Of a stretch of 64,000 bases of DNA, positions 1 to 10,544 are shown piece by piece. The notes beneath the pieces are model-generated. The model did no database searches. It was not told where the DNA came from and saw only the letters and a list, made by a program, of their open reading frames with translations. Each line of letters starts with the position of its first letter. Position 1 is the stretch's first letter. Made by a program: the position numbers and the translations under genes. The stretch is from Poa pratensis (taxonomy: Eukaryota; Streptophyta; Magnoliopsida; Poales; Poaceae), in contig CAMZMU010000049.1 of NCBI GenBank assembly GCA_947311845.1, positions 2,973,368 to 3,037,367 on the forward strand, written 5' to 3'.

Positions 1-3000
1 GATCCACTGTAGTCATTCCGTACAATGGGTCTTCCTTTACCCCGCCGCCTCTCAGGTTGAACCATTTGCACCAGAACAAAGGGACCTTCAAAGAAGGTCC
101 ATAGTCAAGTTCCCATATCTGCTCTATGCAACCATAATATGTGACCGTGGCCTCATTCGTGCTCTTATCATCAAAGCGGACACCACTATTTTGGTTGGTG
201 CTCTTTTTATCTTGGGCGTTCGTGTAAAATGTATTCCCGTTTATCTCATACCCTTGGAAAGTCCAAATAGTCGAAGATGGCCCCTTAGACAACAAGAACA
301 GCTCATCTGAGACTGTGTTGTTGTTGTTCAGATGCGTTTCCAACCAACCGCCAAAATTCTCCATGTGTTCCTTTGCAATGGCGGAGTCATCCATCCCCGG
401 GTTGTTAGAGCGTACAATATCCTTGTGCATCTGGATATACGGAGCCACCAAAGTGGAATTATGCAGAACTGTGTAGTGTGCTTTTGTGAAAGAATACCCG
501 TCCCTGCATATGTATGATTTCTTTCCTAGAGTGCCTTCTCCACTTAGTCTCCCCTCATGTCGCGATTCAGGAAGACCAATCGACTTAATGCCGGGAATAA
601 AGTCAACACAAAACTCAATGACCTCCTCTGTTCCATACCCTTTGGAGATGCTTCCTTCTGGCCTAGCACGGTTATGAACATACTTCTTCAACACTCCCAT
701 GAACCTCTCAAAGGGGAACATATTGTGTAGAAATACAGGACCCAGAATGTGAATCTCGTCGACCAGGTGTACTAGGAGATGTGTCATAATAGTGAAGAAG
801 GATGGTGGGAACACCAACTCAAAACTAACGAGACATTGAGCCACATCCTTCTGTAACCTTAATAGAGTGGTTGGGCTGATTGACTTCTGCGAAATTGCAT
901 TGAGGAACGCACATAGCTGAACAATGGATACTCGAACATTTTCCGGTAGAAGCCCCCGCAATGCAACCGGAAGCAGTTGAGTCATCAGCACGTGGCAGTC
1001 ATGAGACTTTAGGTTCTGGAACTTTTTCTCTGCCATATTTATTATTCCCTTTATATTCGACGAGAAGCCAGACGGGACCTTCATACTGCTCAGGACTTCA
1101 AAAAATATCTCCTTCTCTTCTTTGGTAAGAACGTAGCTAGCAGGACGTAGACGTCCTTTATCCGTCCTCATTGGATGCAGGTTCTTTGGGTCTTTCAAAA
1201 GTTGCTGGTCCTCTCGTGCTTCCGGAGTATCTTTTGCCTTCCCATACACGCCCAAGAAGCCTAGCAGGTTCACGCAAACATTCTTCGTCACGTGCATCAC
1301 GTCGATTGCAGAGCGGACCTTTAGGATTTTCCAATAGGGTAGTTCCCAAAATATAGACTTCTTCTTCCACAGGGGAACGTGGTTGTTAGCGTCCTTCGGA
1401 ACAGACTGTCCGCCAGGACCCTTTCCAAAGATTACATCTAAATCCTTGACCGCATCATATATATCTTCACCACTTTGGAGGGGTGGCTTCGGCCGGCGAT
1501 CTTCCTCACCTTTGAAATGCTGCTGCTTGCTTTTCTTTCTTAGGGGATGCTGAGTTGTAAGAAATCGACGATGACCCGGGTACACATTCTTGTTACCTAC
1601 ATATATACTTTCAGTGCTATCTAAACAGTGTGTGCATGCATTGTATCCCTTGTTCGACTGTCCTGAAATGTTACTAAGAGCAGGCCAATCATTGATGGTT
1701 ACAAACAACAACCCTCGTAGGTTAAATTCCGCTTGTTTGTACTCATCCCACACAGGTACCCCTTCATCACGCCACAACTGTAAAAGTTCATCAACTAATG
1801 GCCTCAGGTAGACATCAATGTTGTTACCGGGTTGCTTCGGGCCTTGGATGAGCACTGGCATCATAATGAACTTCCGCTTCATGCACAACCAAGGAGGAAG
1901 GTTATAGATACATAGAGTCACAGGCCAGGTGCTATGACTGCTGCTCTGCTCCCCAAAAGGATTAAAGCCATCCGTGCTAAGACCAAACCTTAAGTTCCTT
2001 GGGTCACGTGCAAATTCCTTGTACTCTGTATCGATTTTTCTCCACTGCGACCCATCAGCCGGGTGTCTCAACATCTCGTCGCTCTTGCGGTCTTCTTTGT
2101 GCCATCGCAACAACTTGGCATGCTCTTTGTTTCTGAACAAACGTTTCAACCGTGGTATTATAGGAGCGTACCACATCACCTTGGCAGGAACCTTCTTCCT
2201 GGCGGGCAGGCCCTCAACATCGCCAGGGTCATCTGCTCTGATCTTATACCGCAATGCACCGCATACCGGGCATTCATTCAAATTCTCATACTTCTCACCG
2301 CGGTAGAGGATGCAGTCATTAATGCATGCATGTATCTTCTGCACATCTAATCCTAGAGGGCAGATAATCTTCTTTGCTTCATACGCACTCTCGGGCAATT
2401 CGTTACCAGCCGGCAGCTTGTCCTTCACTATTTTCAGTAAACTCCCAAATCCCTTGTCAGATAAACCATTCGCTGCCTTCCATTGCAATAATTCCAGTGT
2501 GGTACCGAGCTTTGTGTTGCCATCTTCGCAAGTTGGGTACAACTTTGTTTTGTGATCCTCTAACATGCGCTCCAACTTCAACTTCTCAAGTGTAGTTTCT
2601 GCTAGGGTATGTGCATCAACGATGACCCCACGTAAATCATCATGTATGATGGGATCATCTGGTTCATCATCAGCTTCCCCTGTTGGGTTACCAACATATT
2701 CAGGGTACATGTAGTTGTCATCGTTCTCTTCTTCTTCGTTATCTTCCATCATAACCCCTTTTTCTCCGTGCTTGGTCCAACAATTATAGCCGGGCATGAA
2801 ACCAGAAGTTATCAGGTGGAGGTGAATTCTGTCTGTGTTAGGGTAATCCTTCTCATTCCGACATTTCTTGCATGGACAACACATAAAACCATTGGGCCCC
2901 TTGTTATCCTTAGCCACATTGAGAAAAGATTGCACGCCATCCATGTACTCTTTAGAGCGTCGGTCAGCGTACATCCACGGATGACTCATCTGCAAATCAC

Positions 3001-3013
3001 CGCTAAAACCCAT
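1..3013 (-). CDS. TNP2-like CACTA transposase, partial (3' end outside window)
   Basis: One reading frame stays open from ATG 3013 to the window edge, about 1,004 codons without a stop. The N terminus reads MGFSGDLQ then MSHPWMYADRRSKEYMDG, the transposase-associated domain, with a Cys-rich CCPCKKC motif. Further on are the TNP2 zinc motif CPVCGALRY, the core stretch FVTINDWPALSNISGQSNKG, HCL, VMHVTKNVCVNLLG and, near the edge, the conserved VPLFWCKWFNL. The frame ends at the edge in MTTVD, so the C-terminal part is missing only because of the window. The second Met (2989) follows TTTGCAG-like sequence, so the first 8 residues may be intron and MSHPWM the real start. In the family this protein binds the subterminal repeats and catalyses cut-and-paste transposition. 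Likely coding-competent, but unproven without the rest. Confidence 0.9.
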   Translation of the reverse strand, partial: MGFSGDLQMSHPWMYADRRSKEYMDGVQSFLNVAKDNKGPNGFMCCPCKKCRNEKDYPNTDRIHLHLITSGFMPGYNCWTKHGEKGVMMEDNEEEENDDNYMYPEYVGNPTGEADDEPDDPIIHDDLRGVIVDAHTLAETTLEKLKLERMLEDHKTKLYPTCEDGNTKLGTTLELLQWKAANGLSDKGFGSLLKIVKDKLPAGNELPESAYEAKKIICPLGLDVQKIHACINDCILYRGEKYENLNECPVCGALRYKIRADDPGDVEGLPARKKVPAKVMWYAPIIPRLKRLFRNKEHAKLLRWHKEDRKSDEMLRHPADGSQWRKIDTEYKEFARDPRNLRFGLSTDGFNPFGEQSSSHSTWPVTLCIYNLPPWLCMKRKFIMMPVLIQGPKQPGNNIDVYLRPLVDELLQLWRDEGVPVWDEYKQAEFNLRGLLFVTINDWPALSNISGQSNKGYNACTHCLDSTESIYVGNKNVYPGHRRFLTTQHPLRKKSKQQHFKGEEDRRPKPPLQSGEDIYDAVKDLDVIFGKGPGGQSVPKDANNHVPLWKKKSIFWELPYWKILKVRSAIDVMHVTKNVCVNLLGFLGVYGKAKDTPEAREDQQLLKDPKNLHPMRTDKGRLRPASYVLTKEEKEIFFEVLSSMKVPSGFSSNIKGIINMAEKKFQNLKSHDCHVLMTQLLPVALRGLLPENVRVSIVQLCAFLNAISQKSISPTTLLRLQKDVAQCLVSFELVFPPSFFTIMTHLLVHLVDEIHILGPVFLHNMFPFERFMGVLKKYVHNRARPEGSISKGYGTEEVIEFCVDFIPGIKSIGLPESRHEGRLSGEGTLGKKSYICRDGYSFTKAHYTVLHNSTLVAPYIQMHKDIVRSNNPGMDDSAIAKEHMENFGGWLETHLNNNNTVSDELFLLSKGPSSTIWTFQGYEINGNTFYTNAQDKKSTNQNSGVRFDDKSTNEATVTYYGCIEQIWELDYGPSLKVPLFWCKWFNLRGGGVKEDPLYGMTTVD

Positions 3014-3148
3014 TACGATAAACCAACATAATAGGAAACATATCATATTCATTAATACAAGTTCATCACATTAAAACCAAAGTATAGTAGTGACCAAATG
3101 TAATACATAGTTCTCATAAAACATAAATTAATTGAAACTAGAATACAA

Positions 3149-3433
3149 CTATCTAAAGAATTTAAATCCAACAACAAATGCGATCAGAATCGCAACTAAG
3201 GTAACTATTGAACCAACAGCATAATGATACCAAGCCTCTTGACTAATGACATATTTTCTAATCTTTCTAAGCTTCAAGCGCATTGCATCCATCTTCATCT
3301 CGTGAACAGCGACGACGTCGGTAAGCTCGACCCCGTGAGCATCAACGATGTCGGCAATCTTCAAGTCCAATACCATCTTCTCTTCTAGGCATTGGAGACG
3401 AAGATCTTCACTTATCTTCAATTTTGCTTTCAA
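3149..3433 (-). CDS. CACTA accessory ORF: coiled coil plus C-terminal membrane segment
   Basis: The 94-residue ORF is Lys/Glu/Leu-rich and helical (KLKISEDLRLQCLEEKM, AMRLKLRKIRKYVISQ) and ends in a hydrophobic segment, AVGSIVTLVAILIAFVVGFKFF, long enough to cross a membrane. It lies directly upstream of the transposase on the same strand. Conceptual small exons continue upstream on the minus strand: one near 3735-3795 (VLTAVDSPRHPVTGTTS), one near 3583-3630 (SVPVVPRPVYDSDVV) and one starting after a TTTAG acceptor near 3499 (EVVEPEIPADPIVEF). Between that exon and Met 3433 the frame changes (run of T and A), so this copy has a 1-base frameshift or the start is internal. I recall similar proteins beside grass CACTA transposases. 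Function unknown. Confidence 0.55.
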   Translation of the reverse strand: MKAKLKISEDLRLQCLEEKMVLDLKIADIVDAHGVELTDVVAVHEMKMDAMRLKLRKIRKYVISQEAWYHYAVGSIVTLVAILIAFVVGFKFFR

Positions 3434-4059
3434 ATCGTTGTTTTCTTTTTAAAAAACTCTACAATAGGGTCGGCTGGAATTTCCGGTTCAACTACCTCCT
3501 AAATAAAAATATATCTATGTCAATTTGGTCGGCATGATTGTTATAAACACGAAACAAAATAAATAGTGATAAAAATATACCACATCCGAATCATAGACCG
3601 GACGAGGGACGACGGGGACGGATATCAAAACCATGACACTATACATAAAAAAATAAGAAAATTATACAAGAAAAATAATTATGCAATCAAATCATACAAG
3701 TAATTTTGTAAAATAACAGATAAAAGAAGAGGCTCACCGAGGTGGTGCCGGTCACGGGATGGCGGGGGCTATCGACGGCGGTGAGGACCGAGACGACACT
3801 AAAATCCACAAATAATAAATTAATTTGAGCTCAAAATACATAAAAAAATGAACTACCTAGCTTAGGCATTTCATCAAACACCTAGGTAGCACTATAAAAA
3901 TGAAATGAGCTAAACTTGTATGGAAATGGCTAAAATTCGGCCGCCGGGTGAAAGGATCAAGTGTTGCTAACCCTTGGAGAGATGGGTGCCGTCTATCTTG
4001 ACAAATCTTGGAAAAAAATGGGGCTTGAGAGAGAAACAATGAAGATGAGCTTGAGAGTT

Positions 4060-4352
4060 CAAAATGGTGGCTGGCCCGGGGTGGGAGATGATATAGCGGG
4101 ACCTCTAGTCCCGGGCTGTACCACGGCCCGGGACGAAAGGTCCACCCTCCTGTCTCCACCCTGCCGCTGACTGCCTCGGTCCCGGGTGGTATCACGGCCC
4201 GGAACTAGAGGTGCCCTACAACCCGGGACCCGACCTGCGCAGCGTCGGAGCAGCCGGCCCGGTACTAGTTCCCTCCTCTAGTCCGGGATCGAACCACGCC
4301 CGGGACTAGAGCCCAACACCCCTCTCCACCAAAGCCCCTGTTTCCACTAGTG
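4060..4352 (-). repeat. CACTA terminus and subterminal repeats
   Basis: The stretch holds repeated motifs of the form TAGTCCCGGG / CCCGGGACTAGAG with short spacers and variants with ACCACGGCCC, in both orientations, and ends with the terminal sequence whose reverse complement is CACTAGTGGAAACAGGGG. In CACTA elements such repeats are the transposase binding sites. Confidence 0.85.
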
Positions 4353-4772
4353 ACACTTCGCGAAAATTTTGAACTCCTTGATGGAAAATATGTTCCACTT
4401 TAACGAACATTTGCTGCTATATTTATTCTCAAGCACGTGCAATACCTTAATATAATATTATGAATCCTCTCCAGCAGTTTAGGGCAACAACGAAAGTCCA
4501 AGATTCCATGCTCCGTTATTGACAGTGGTTAAAACATAGGAATTATGAATGTACATCAGCTTTTACCGACCAGGAAGCATGGAATGAGCTTGACGCTACT
4601 AATGTCACGGACAAAATATCTAGTAGTTAAGTTCGTGTACACAGTACATGTACCAAATAGCTGAGAGTGCAAGCTGTCTAATAGCCGGTTTGTGAGCTCG
4701 TTTGTGAGTCGTCTATATAAGGACACGAGTTACCAATTTGCTTTTCTAATCCTTGCTAAATAATTTGTTGTT
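4353..4772. other. Intergenic gap between CACTA terminus and F-box gene
   Basis: 420 bp of AT-rich sequence downstream of the minus-strand F-box gene. I see no ORF, repeat or RNA gene. It should contain the 3' end of the F-box transcript. Confidence 0.6.
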
Positions 4773-6218
4773 TCATAATACCCTCATCCGACATGGTGTA
4801 AATGGAAAAGAAGAGATTACACTAGTCTCCATAGATAAATAGCCCAGGTCTTCCATCTTAGAGGTAGTGACATGATAAGCCAATACTTTGTACTCGGTCA
4901 ACTCAAGCAAGAAGACGATCGCTTTGTTAGGATGAAATCCGAGTACAGAAACACCATACTCTGAATATGTGTCTTTACTTCCTTTTTGGATGTCAATGAC
5001 GTTATCGTCATCTGAATCCCATTCAGACTCCTCTTTCCCTGTTTTTTCATCGCTCATGTCATACTTAGCTTGGCTCCATGGTCCATTGTCATGTTTCAAA
5101 GGGAAATTCGCTAGCAGGGGTTCAAGGTTGATCTCCTTTCTCAACGCCCACTCCATCCGACCACATGTTTCGTCAAGAAACCAAATCCAAAGCTTGAAGC
5201 GAGAAACAACCAACGCACAATAGACTCCTTTTTTCGACTTCCCTAGACGATAACTTGAATTGCCTATTTTATCCGTCTCCGGCGAGGAGGTAAATTTTGG
5301 AAGCTTTGTTACTCGGTATGTATTGCTTGATGAGTTTATTCTGCAAAATACAAAAAGGATCATTAATGGACCTCGGTTGATTATTAGTTGGACTTCAAAG
5401 TAAGGAACGATAATTTAAATTAACACCATGTTGCATAGGGAAAGTACTTTTGTTGCACATATGGAAGAAGTACCTCATGACAAAATCATGTTGTCCCACA
5501 TAGAGGGATCCCCGCCAATACGCACCATAATGCGATCTAGCCGGGGAATCATGTGGCATGTGGGCAAGGTCCCCTGCTGCATCCCCATCTCGAAGAAACG
5601 TCTTCACCTCCCACTCCCATGTCCTCGAGGAGAAGACACACAGAGCATACTGCGACGGAGGCCATTCCGCTTCCACCCGCTCGCCATTACATCCTCTAGG
5701 AACATTCTCGTGGACCCGAAACACTTCGTAGTGTGGCGAGATGGTGGGATCAAACGCTAGGTACTCACATGTGGCACGCGGATAATATATCTTCGGTGAT
5801 ATGGTTGGGATCGGGTTCCGCGGGGGTAAGGTAGCTCGGCATACTGTCGCGTCGCCGGATTGACCACGATGTTACCACTTTTGATCAGGAGGAGGCCGTT
5901 GCAATGGTCTGTGATATCGAACCACACCTCGTAGCTGTCGAGGTAGTCGAAATCAGCGCCCATCGGGTGGTGCGGCGGGCGCGCGAAGTGGAAGGGGAGC
6001 CCCGCGTCGTTGGTGAAGACGAAGATGCCGGACATGGATAGCGGGAGGAGGTCTGAGTTAAGCATGCGGCGGTCGTCGATGATGGTGCGCCACGCCTTGC
6101 GGACGCAGCGGGAGACCGCGAGCCAGCGGGGCACGAGGCGGCCAAGGATGCTGGCCAGCAAGTCGGCCGGTAGTTGCTCCGTCGTGTCCATCGTGCCCGC
6201 GGTGCACGACTGTGACAA
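4773..6218 (-). pseudogene. F-box protein gene, two exons, one frameshift
   Basis: The N terminus carries an F-box (LPADLLASILGRLVPRWLAV, then SRCVRKAWRTIIDDRRML), the Skp1-binding motif of SCF ubiquitin ligases, followed by the usual grass F-box-associated beta-propeller-like body (CNGLLLI...VVNPATRQYAELP; AFDPT.SPHYEVFRV; WRGSLYVGQHDFVMR). Exon 1 is about 5474-6218, the intron 5341-5473 (GT at 5473, AG at 5341) and exon 2 4773-5340, reading INSSSNTYRVTKLP across the junction. Near 5757-5770 the frame shifts by one base: one frame stops just after RRYIIRVPHV, while the other continues as EYLAFDPT. The protein is therefore broken unless this is a sequencing error. Exon 2 contains an acidic stretch (SEWDSDDDNVIDIQ) and ends CRMRVL. 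Start choice: Met 6218; Met 6191 is also possible. Confidence 0.75.
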
Positions 6219-6499
6219 ATACGACTAGCACCACAGGTTGGCACAGGGCCCGGAGCGACGACCGTGTAAAGCTCTGGTGCGACTAGCCTCAACTTCTTTC
6301 TTATGTTTCTCACAAACGGGTGTACAAGAACGTATATATGCACCGGTGAGGCCGGCCTGCTGGCTGCTGCTATCCGAGTCGGTCATCGACGGAACGCTAC
6401 TTCTATACGAACTGCTCTGCTCTTGGGCAACGCAAAAGCAGGAGTCGGAAACGGTATCCGTTCCGGCTTTGTAGTCCCAGATCGACCTCTCTCTTCTGT

Positions 6500-6507
6500 G
6501 TATAAAT
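6500..6507 (+). promoter_or_regulatory. TATA box of the DUF3615 gene
   Basis: GTATAAAT lies about 53 bp upstream of the ATG at 6560, which would place transcription start near 6530. A weaker TATA-like CATATATAC (minus strand, about 6332-6340) lies upstream of the F-box gene, so 6219-6559 works as a short divergent promoter region. Confidence 0.6.
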
Positions 6508-6937
6508 CACGCTCGTCTTCAGACTAGGACTGCAGACTGATCCGCAGAACCCAGTGACCATGGCGGATCCGTAAGTTTTCTTTTCTATCTCTGCCTCCCG
6601 CTGCCTGCAGACGCCGTTGCCTTGTGAATTTGCTCTAGTTCTGTTGGATTCGTTTCTAAACTAGACTACTACCGCGACGCCCCTCCTGCATGTATCAGAG
6701 AATAAACTCCTACGGTTCTACTAAGATTTAGCGCAAGTAGAATTAGTAGCATAGATCATGTTGAGGGCTCTGCTTCATTTCACTGCAATTCTAAATTAAA
6801 ATGGGCATGTTCTGGTTCAGGTGCAACGAAAATGTGCATGTCTCGCTAGAGGAGCCAAAGCAGCACCATCCATCTTCAGAAATCCACCCTGCTGAAGTTG
6901 TAGTGTCATCTGCTGCTTCAAAGGGGAGGTATGCAAG

Positions 6938-7818
6938 GTAGGACTTCTTGCCCCTTCTCATTATTGTGGGTTGCTCTCTTTCAACACCATCGTGCATTCC
7001 GCATTAAGTGATCAATAGATCTTGTCCTCTGATTTTTAGTACTACTAGAAAGATAATCCACGCGTTGCATGTTGATTTCTTTAAAAAATGCATTATAAAC
7101 GAAAAAAGATATTTGAAGCATGAAATGGACTTTTTTCAAGAATATGGAGGATTTGATTTGTCACAATAGTCAGGAATCTAAATTTTAATCACGGCGAAAT
7201 GTTCATATATTTAACCGCTAAAAATTAATTACGTGAAAATTGTCTGGCTAAAAGAATTAATAATATGAGTAGATTGCATGCATGAATAGTTTTTGTTAAT
7301 AAATGTGGGATGACATGGAGAAATAAATGGTGATGATGTGGACACTTTGTATGTAGAGATATGCTAATTTAATGCATGTTAGTGGGGTTTTGTCTTATAC
7401 TAAAAAGTATAGACAGATAGATTATTAAGTTGCCCATTTCTTGTCTTTATTCCAAACTACTAAACGTGAACACAACTATTCTACCGGTTACAAAATAATA
7501 AAATATCAAACACTCATGTTTTTCTCTCATTGAGTTAAGCAATGTACCAACCTGCCATGGCATGCAGCTATTATATCCGGCATCCACACCTCGCAGTTGT
7601 TTAGTCCACCATGTAAAATTTGAATTTTAATAACTCAATTTTATTAATCTCGTGCAACCGGTTTAATGAACTTTGCATTGCACTCATAGACACACCAAGA
7701 CGTCATAGAAGAAAAACAAATGGATAAACAATAATGGTATTTTTGTGTGTGGTAATGCATGTCATATGGTATTTGATTATTGTGAGTGACGCTTTATAAT
7801 CTTTCAGTGGATTGGGAG
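6938..7818 (+). other. Intron 2 of the DUF3615 gene
   Basis: 880 bp of AT-rich intron sequence. I see no coding sequence and no clear inverted terminal repeats. Confidence 0.5.
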
Positions 7819-7910
7819 TCGAGCTGGTGGGGCTTCCAAGGAAAGGAGTACCCAACTCATTAGGAGTCGAGCTGGTTGGGCTTCCAAAGAAAGGAGTAAT
7901 CCTGAAGGTG
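7815..7910 (+). repeat. 48-bp tandem duplication in exon 3 of the DUF3615 gene
   Basis: GGAGTCGAGCTGGT begins at 7815 and again at 7863. The two 48-bp units differ at a few bases and keep the frame, adding a 16-residue repeat (RSRAGGASKERS / RSRAGWASKERS). Confidence 0.8.
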
Positions 7911-8451
7911 TCAACATGGAGGAGCATGCTTGGAGGTTTCGGTTCACTTTTCCCCAACCACCGAGGAAGTATGGCGCCCCAGATTTCGTTTACCGACGTT
8001 CATCTTTTCCGAGGCAGAAGAAACCACCGGAGGTAAGGAATGCACTCCGCGAAAAACGAGTTGGGCTCAGACAAAAGACTGCACATTACCATGCGGAGGT
8101 AGCCCTGCGTAAATACAACAGAACAAACAACACCAAGGTATATATTCTCCCTCCCCCTCTCGCTGATCTGCCCCACCCTCTCTCTCTTATGTATACTTAT
8201 AACTGTATTTTGCCTCTTTTTTTAGTTTGAGCTGGTGGAAGTACGTGCAATCCGTTTGTTTTTTGAGTTTGGAGGCGGCTGCATCCATTATAATTTCACA
8301 GCTAAGCCTTAGGATGATCATTATGATGATGATGATAGTGCCAATTTGTTCTTCTCTGAAGTTAACGCCAATTTACGGAATGAAAATGATGTACTCTTGT
8401 GTCGTATAGTTGGGGAAAATGATGCAGGTACATACATACCTTGGTTCATTT

Positions 8452-9883
8452 TTTTTTTTTAGAAATAAAGGGTCTCCCCCGGTTTCATTGAAACCACCAC
8501 CGACGAGATTCATTACAGCATCCGAGCCACGCAGCAAACGTGCGGGTCTGGGTTCACAGCCAAACGGCAAAATAGAGAAACAAGGGCACTACCAAGCCAA
8601 CTTATTCTAACAGAAAGGGAAACCAAAACGCAGCGCCACCATCTTCCATCTTCAGACCGGGTACTCGCGCAGCAGCATCTTGCACATCTCCTTCTGCTCT
8701 TCATAGTCTCAAGGCATCACTTGGTCGTCACCCACCAAACCTACCGGTTCCAGGCGATACACAGCAATTCCCCTCTTTTCTTGTTCAGAATTTGTACATT
8801 CCTTGACAGAAGGTCGGAGACAGCGTCGCAGGCAAGAATCTTCCATTGATCTAGCTCCACTGCTACTCTTCTCCAGACCTCCTGCACTCCGGGCCACGTT
8901 TTTCCCTGAAAGCACATATCATTACGTAACTTCCAGATAGACCACAGTCCAGCAGTGCACATAATATTGATCAGAGAGTTATTCTTATCACTCAGCCACC
9001 ATCTGGCAATGGATTCAAAATTAGCACCTACTGAAACCCCAATCAAATCAGAAATGTAACTCCACACAATTCTTGCAACAAAGCAATCAAAGAACAGGTG
9101 GTGACAGGTTTCAAGTTCAGTGCAAAATAAACAAGTTCCATCCGCTACAGGTCTTCTTTTCGCAAGATTGTCTCTAGTAAGTAGCTTGTTATTAGCCAAA
9201 AGCCAGAGAAACACATGTAAGCGGGGAGGGACTTGAAGTTTCCATACGGCAGGTGTATGAATGGGGACAACCCCTCTATCATTGATGATTGCATAGAAGG
9301 AACTAACGCTGTAAGTACCAGAGGAGTGAAACATCCAGACGGGATGATCAACCTCCTCATTTAGAGTAATCGTACTAACCAATTGAGTTAGCTCAAGCCA
9401 GCGCATATATTGTTCAGGGGTCACATTCCTTCTAAAAGTCAATCTCAATTCACCCTCCTGCCAAGCTTGCGCAACTGTGATATCTTGTTCATTAACAATA
9501 ACAAACAAGTCCCAGAAACAGATTGCAAGACTGCAAGAACCAATCCATACATCACTCCAAAATTTTACATTCTGACCATTACCAACCTTCCATCTATATC
9601 CCATTTTAACTGCACGAGCAGCCCAGATCACACCCTTCCAAAAGGGGGAACAAGCATTAGGGTCAGAATAGAAAATATTTGGAGCAGGTTCGTATTTGTA
9701 ATCCACAATTTTCCTCCAAATAGTGTGGGAGTCTAAGTGGTATCTTTTCACCCAAGAGGCCAGCAGACAGAGATTAAAATCTCTTAAGTTTTGGACTCCA
9801 AAGCCCCCAAACTCCTGCTTCAAGCAGACTAGCTCCCAATTAGCCAAATGATACTTTTTCTTTTCTTCCTCATCACTCCCAAG
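8452..9883 (-). mobile_element. 5'-truncated L1-type LINE in the last DUF3615 intron
   Basis: The insert is bounded by a perfect 13-bp direct repeat, CCTTGGTTCATTT, at 8439-8451 and 9884-9896. A run of T follows the first copy on the plus strand, which is the poly(A) of a minus-strand insertion. The target duplication, poly(A) and missing 5' part (only the last third of ORF2 is present) are the marks of target-primed reverse transcription. The insertion is only 11 bp downstream of the exon-4 splice donor at 8428, on the strand opposite to the host gene. Confidence 0.92.
8744..9882 (-). pseudogene. LINE ORF2 C-terminal fragment with zf-RVT domain
   Basis: The open frame starts at the truncation point (KKKYHLANWELVCLKQEFGG) and runs to a stop near 8741 with no break. 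It covers the region behind the reverse transcriptase: LGGFGV-type motif, WKVGNGQNVKFWSDVW, then the zinc-binding reverse-transcriptase domain (VPPRLHVFLWLLANNKLLTR, CLFCTELETCHHLFFDC) and the tail AGLWSIWKLRNDMCFQGK. The open frame suggests a fairly young insertion. The catalytic RT and endonuclease parts are absent, so it is inactive. Confidence 0.9.
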
Positions 9884-9896
9884 CCTTGGTTCATTT

Positions 9897-10544
9897 ATTA
9901 TTATTTTCTCGAAGGTTCCTATTGTTTTCTCTCCCTTCTTATATCATTCCTATGTATGTGCAAGTCCTAATTACTCATAGAGGTCCTTTTCGTAGGCTCC
10001 ATCAGATTGAAAATGATTCACACGGATTTATCAAAATATGGATGTATCTAGACATATTTTCCGATTGGAGGGAGTATTAGATATCCATGCAATAAACTTG
10101 TAGAAAGAAGTAAAATATTACGCAATCCCAATGGTTCTCCATGTTCTTCTTGTGGCATATATAAAGTAATAGAGTCACCTCTCATACTTGCAACACCCAA
10201 TAAATACAACTTATGTTTTTTCTAACCATACACTTTGAATGAGAATTCAGGATCGGTGACAATTTGTAGCAAGCAACATTCAGGGTAGAAGTCACATTGC
10301 ACCACAACATGTGAGGATTAAGATATCCATACAATAGACATGCATGTAGAAAGACATAAGAACTTCCAACCGTAGATACTCCCAGTTAACTCCATACAAT
10401 TTATATCTCCATAATAGGATTTAGGTTTAGGCTTTGCATTAGGTGTAATTTTTGTCAATATCATATTTTTCTTACACTGTCTCCCGTTCTTTCCCCTTTT
10501 TAATATTAATATTTAGCTAACTATTTTGTATTTGTATTTTCTAG
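9897..10544 (+). other. Rest of last DUF3615 intron, with a partial Stowaway-like end
   Basis: AT-rich intron sequence. Near 10010-10078, CGGATTTATCAAAATATGG ... GATTGGAGGGAGTA looks like one half of a Stowaway-type MITE (terminal CTCCCTCC motif on the minus strand). No second terminus is evident. Confidence 0.4.

Larger units (their letters stand above)
1..4352 (-). mobile_element. CACTA (En/Spm) transposon, 5' part, runs off the window
   Basis: Read on the minus strand the element starts at 4352 with the CACTA terminus CACTAGTGGAAACAGGGG, followed by a subterminal block (about 4070-4330) of short GC-rich motifs built on CCCGGGAC/GTCCCGGG in both orientations. Next come small exons of an accessory gene (about 3800-3149) and then the TNP2-type transposase (3013 to beyond base 1). 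The other terminus and the 3-bp target duplication lie outside the window. The first 3 bases outside the terminus are aca (4353-4355). The order terminus, subterminal repeats, accessory ORF, transposase is what an autonomous CACTA would show, and the transposase frame is open over its whole visible length. Confidence 0.9.

Noticed and set aside
332..3031. Plus-strand frames over the first 3 kb
   Set aside because: Antisense shadows of the 1,004-codon transposase frame.
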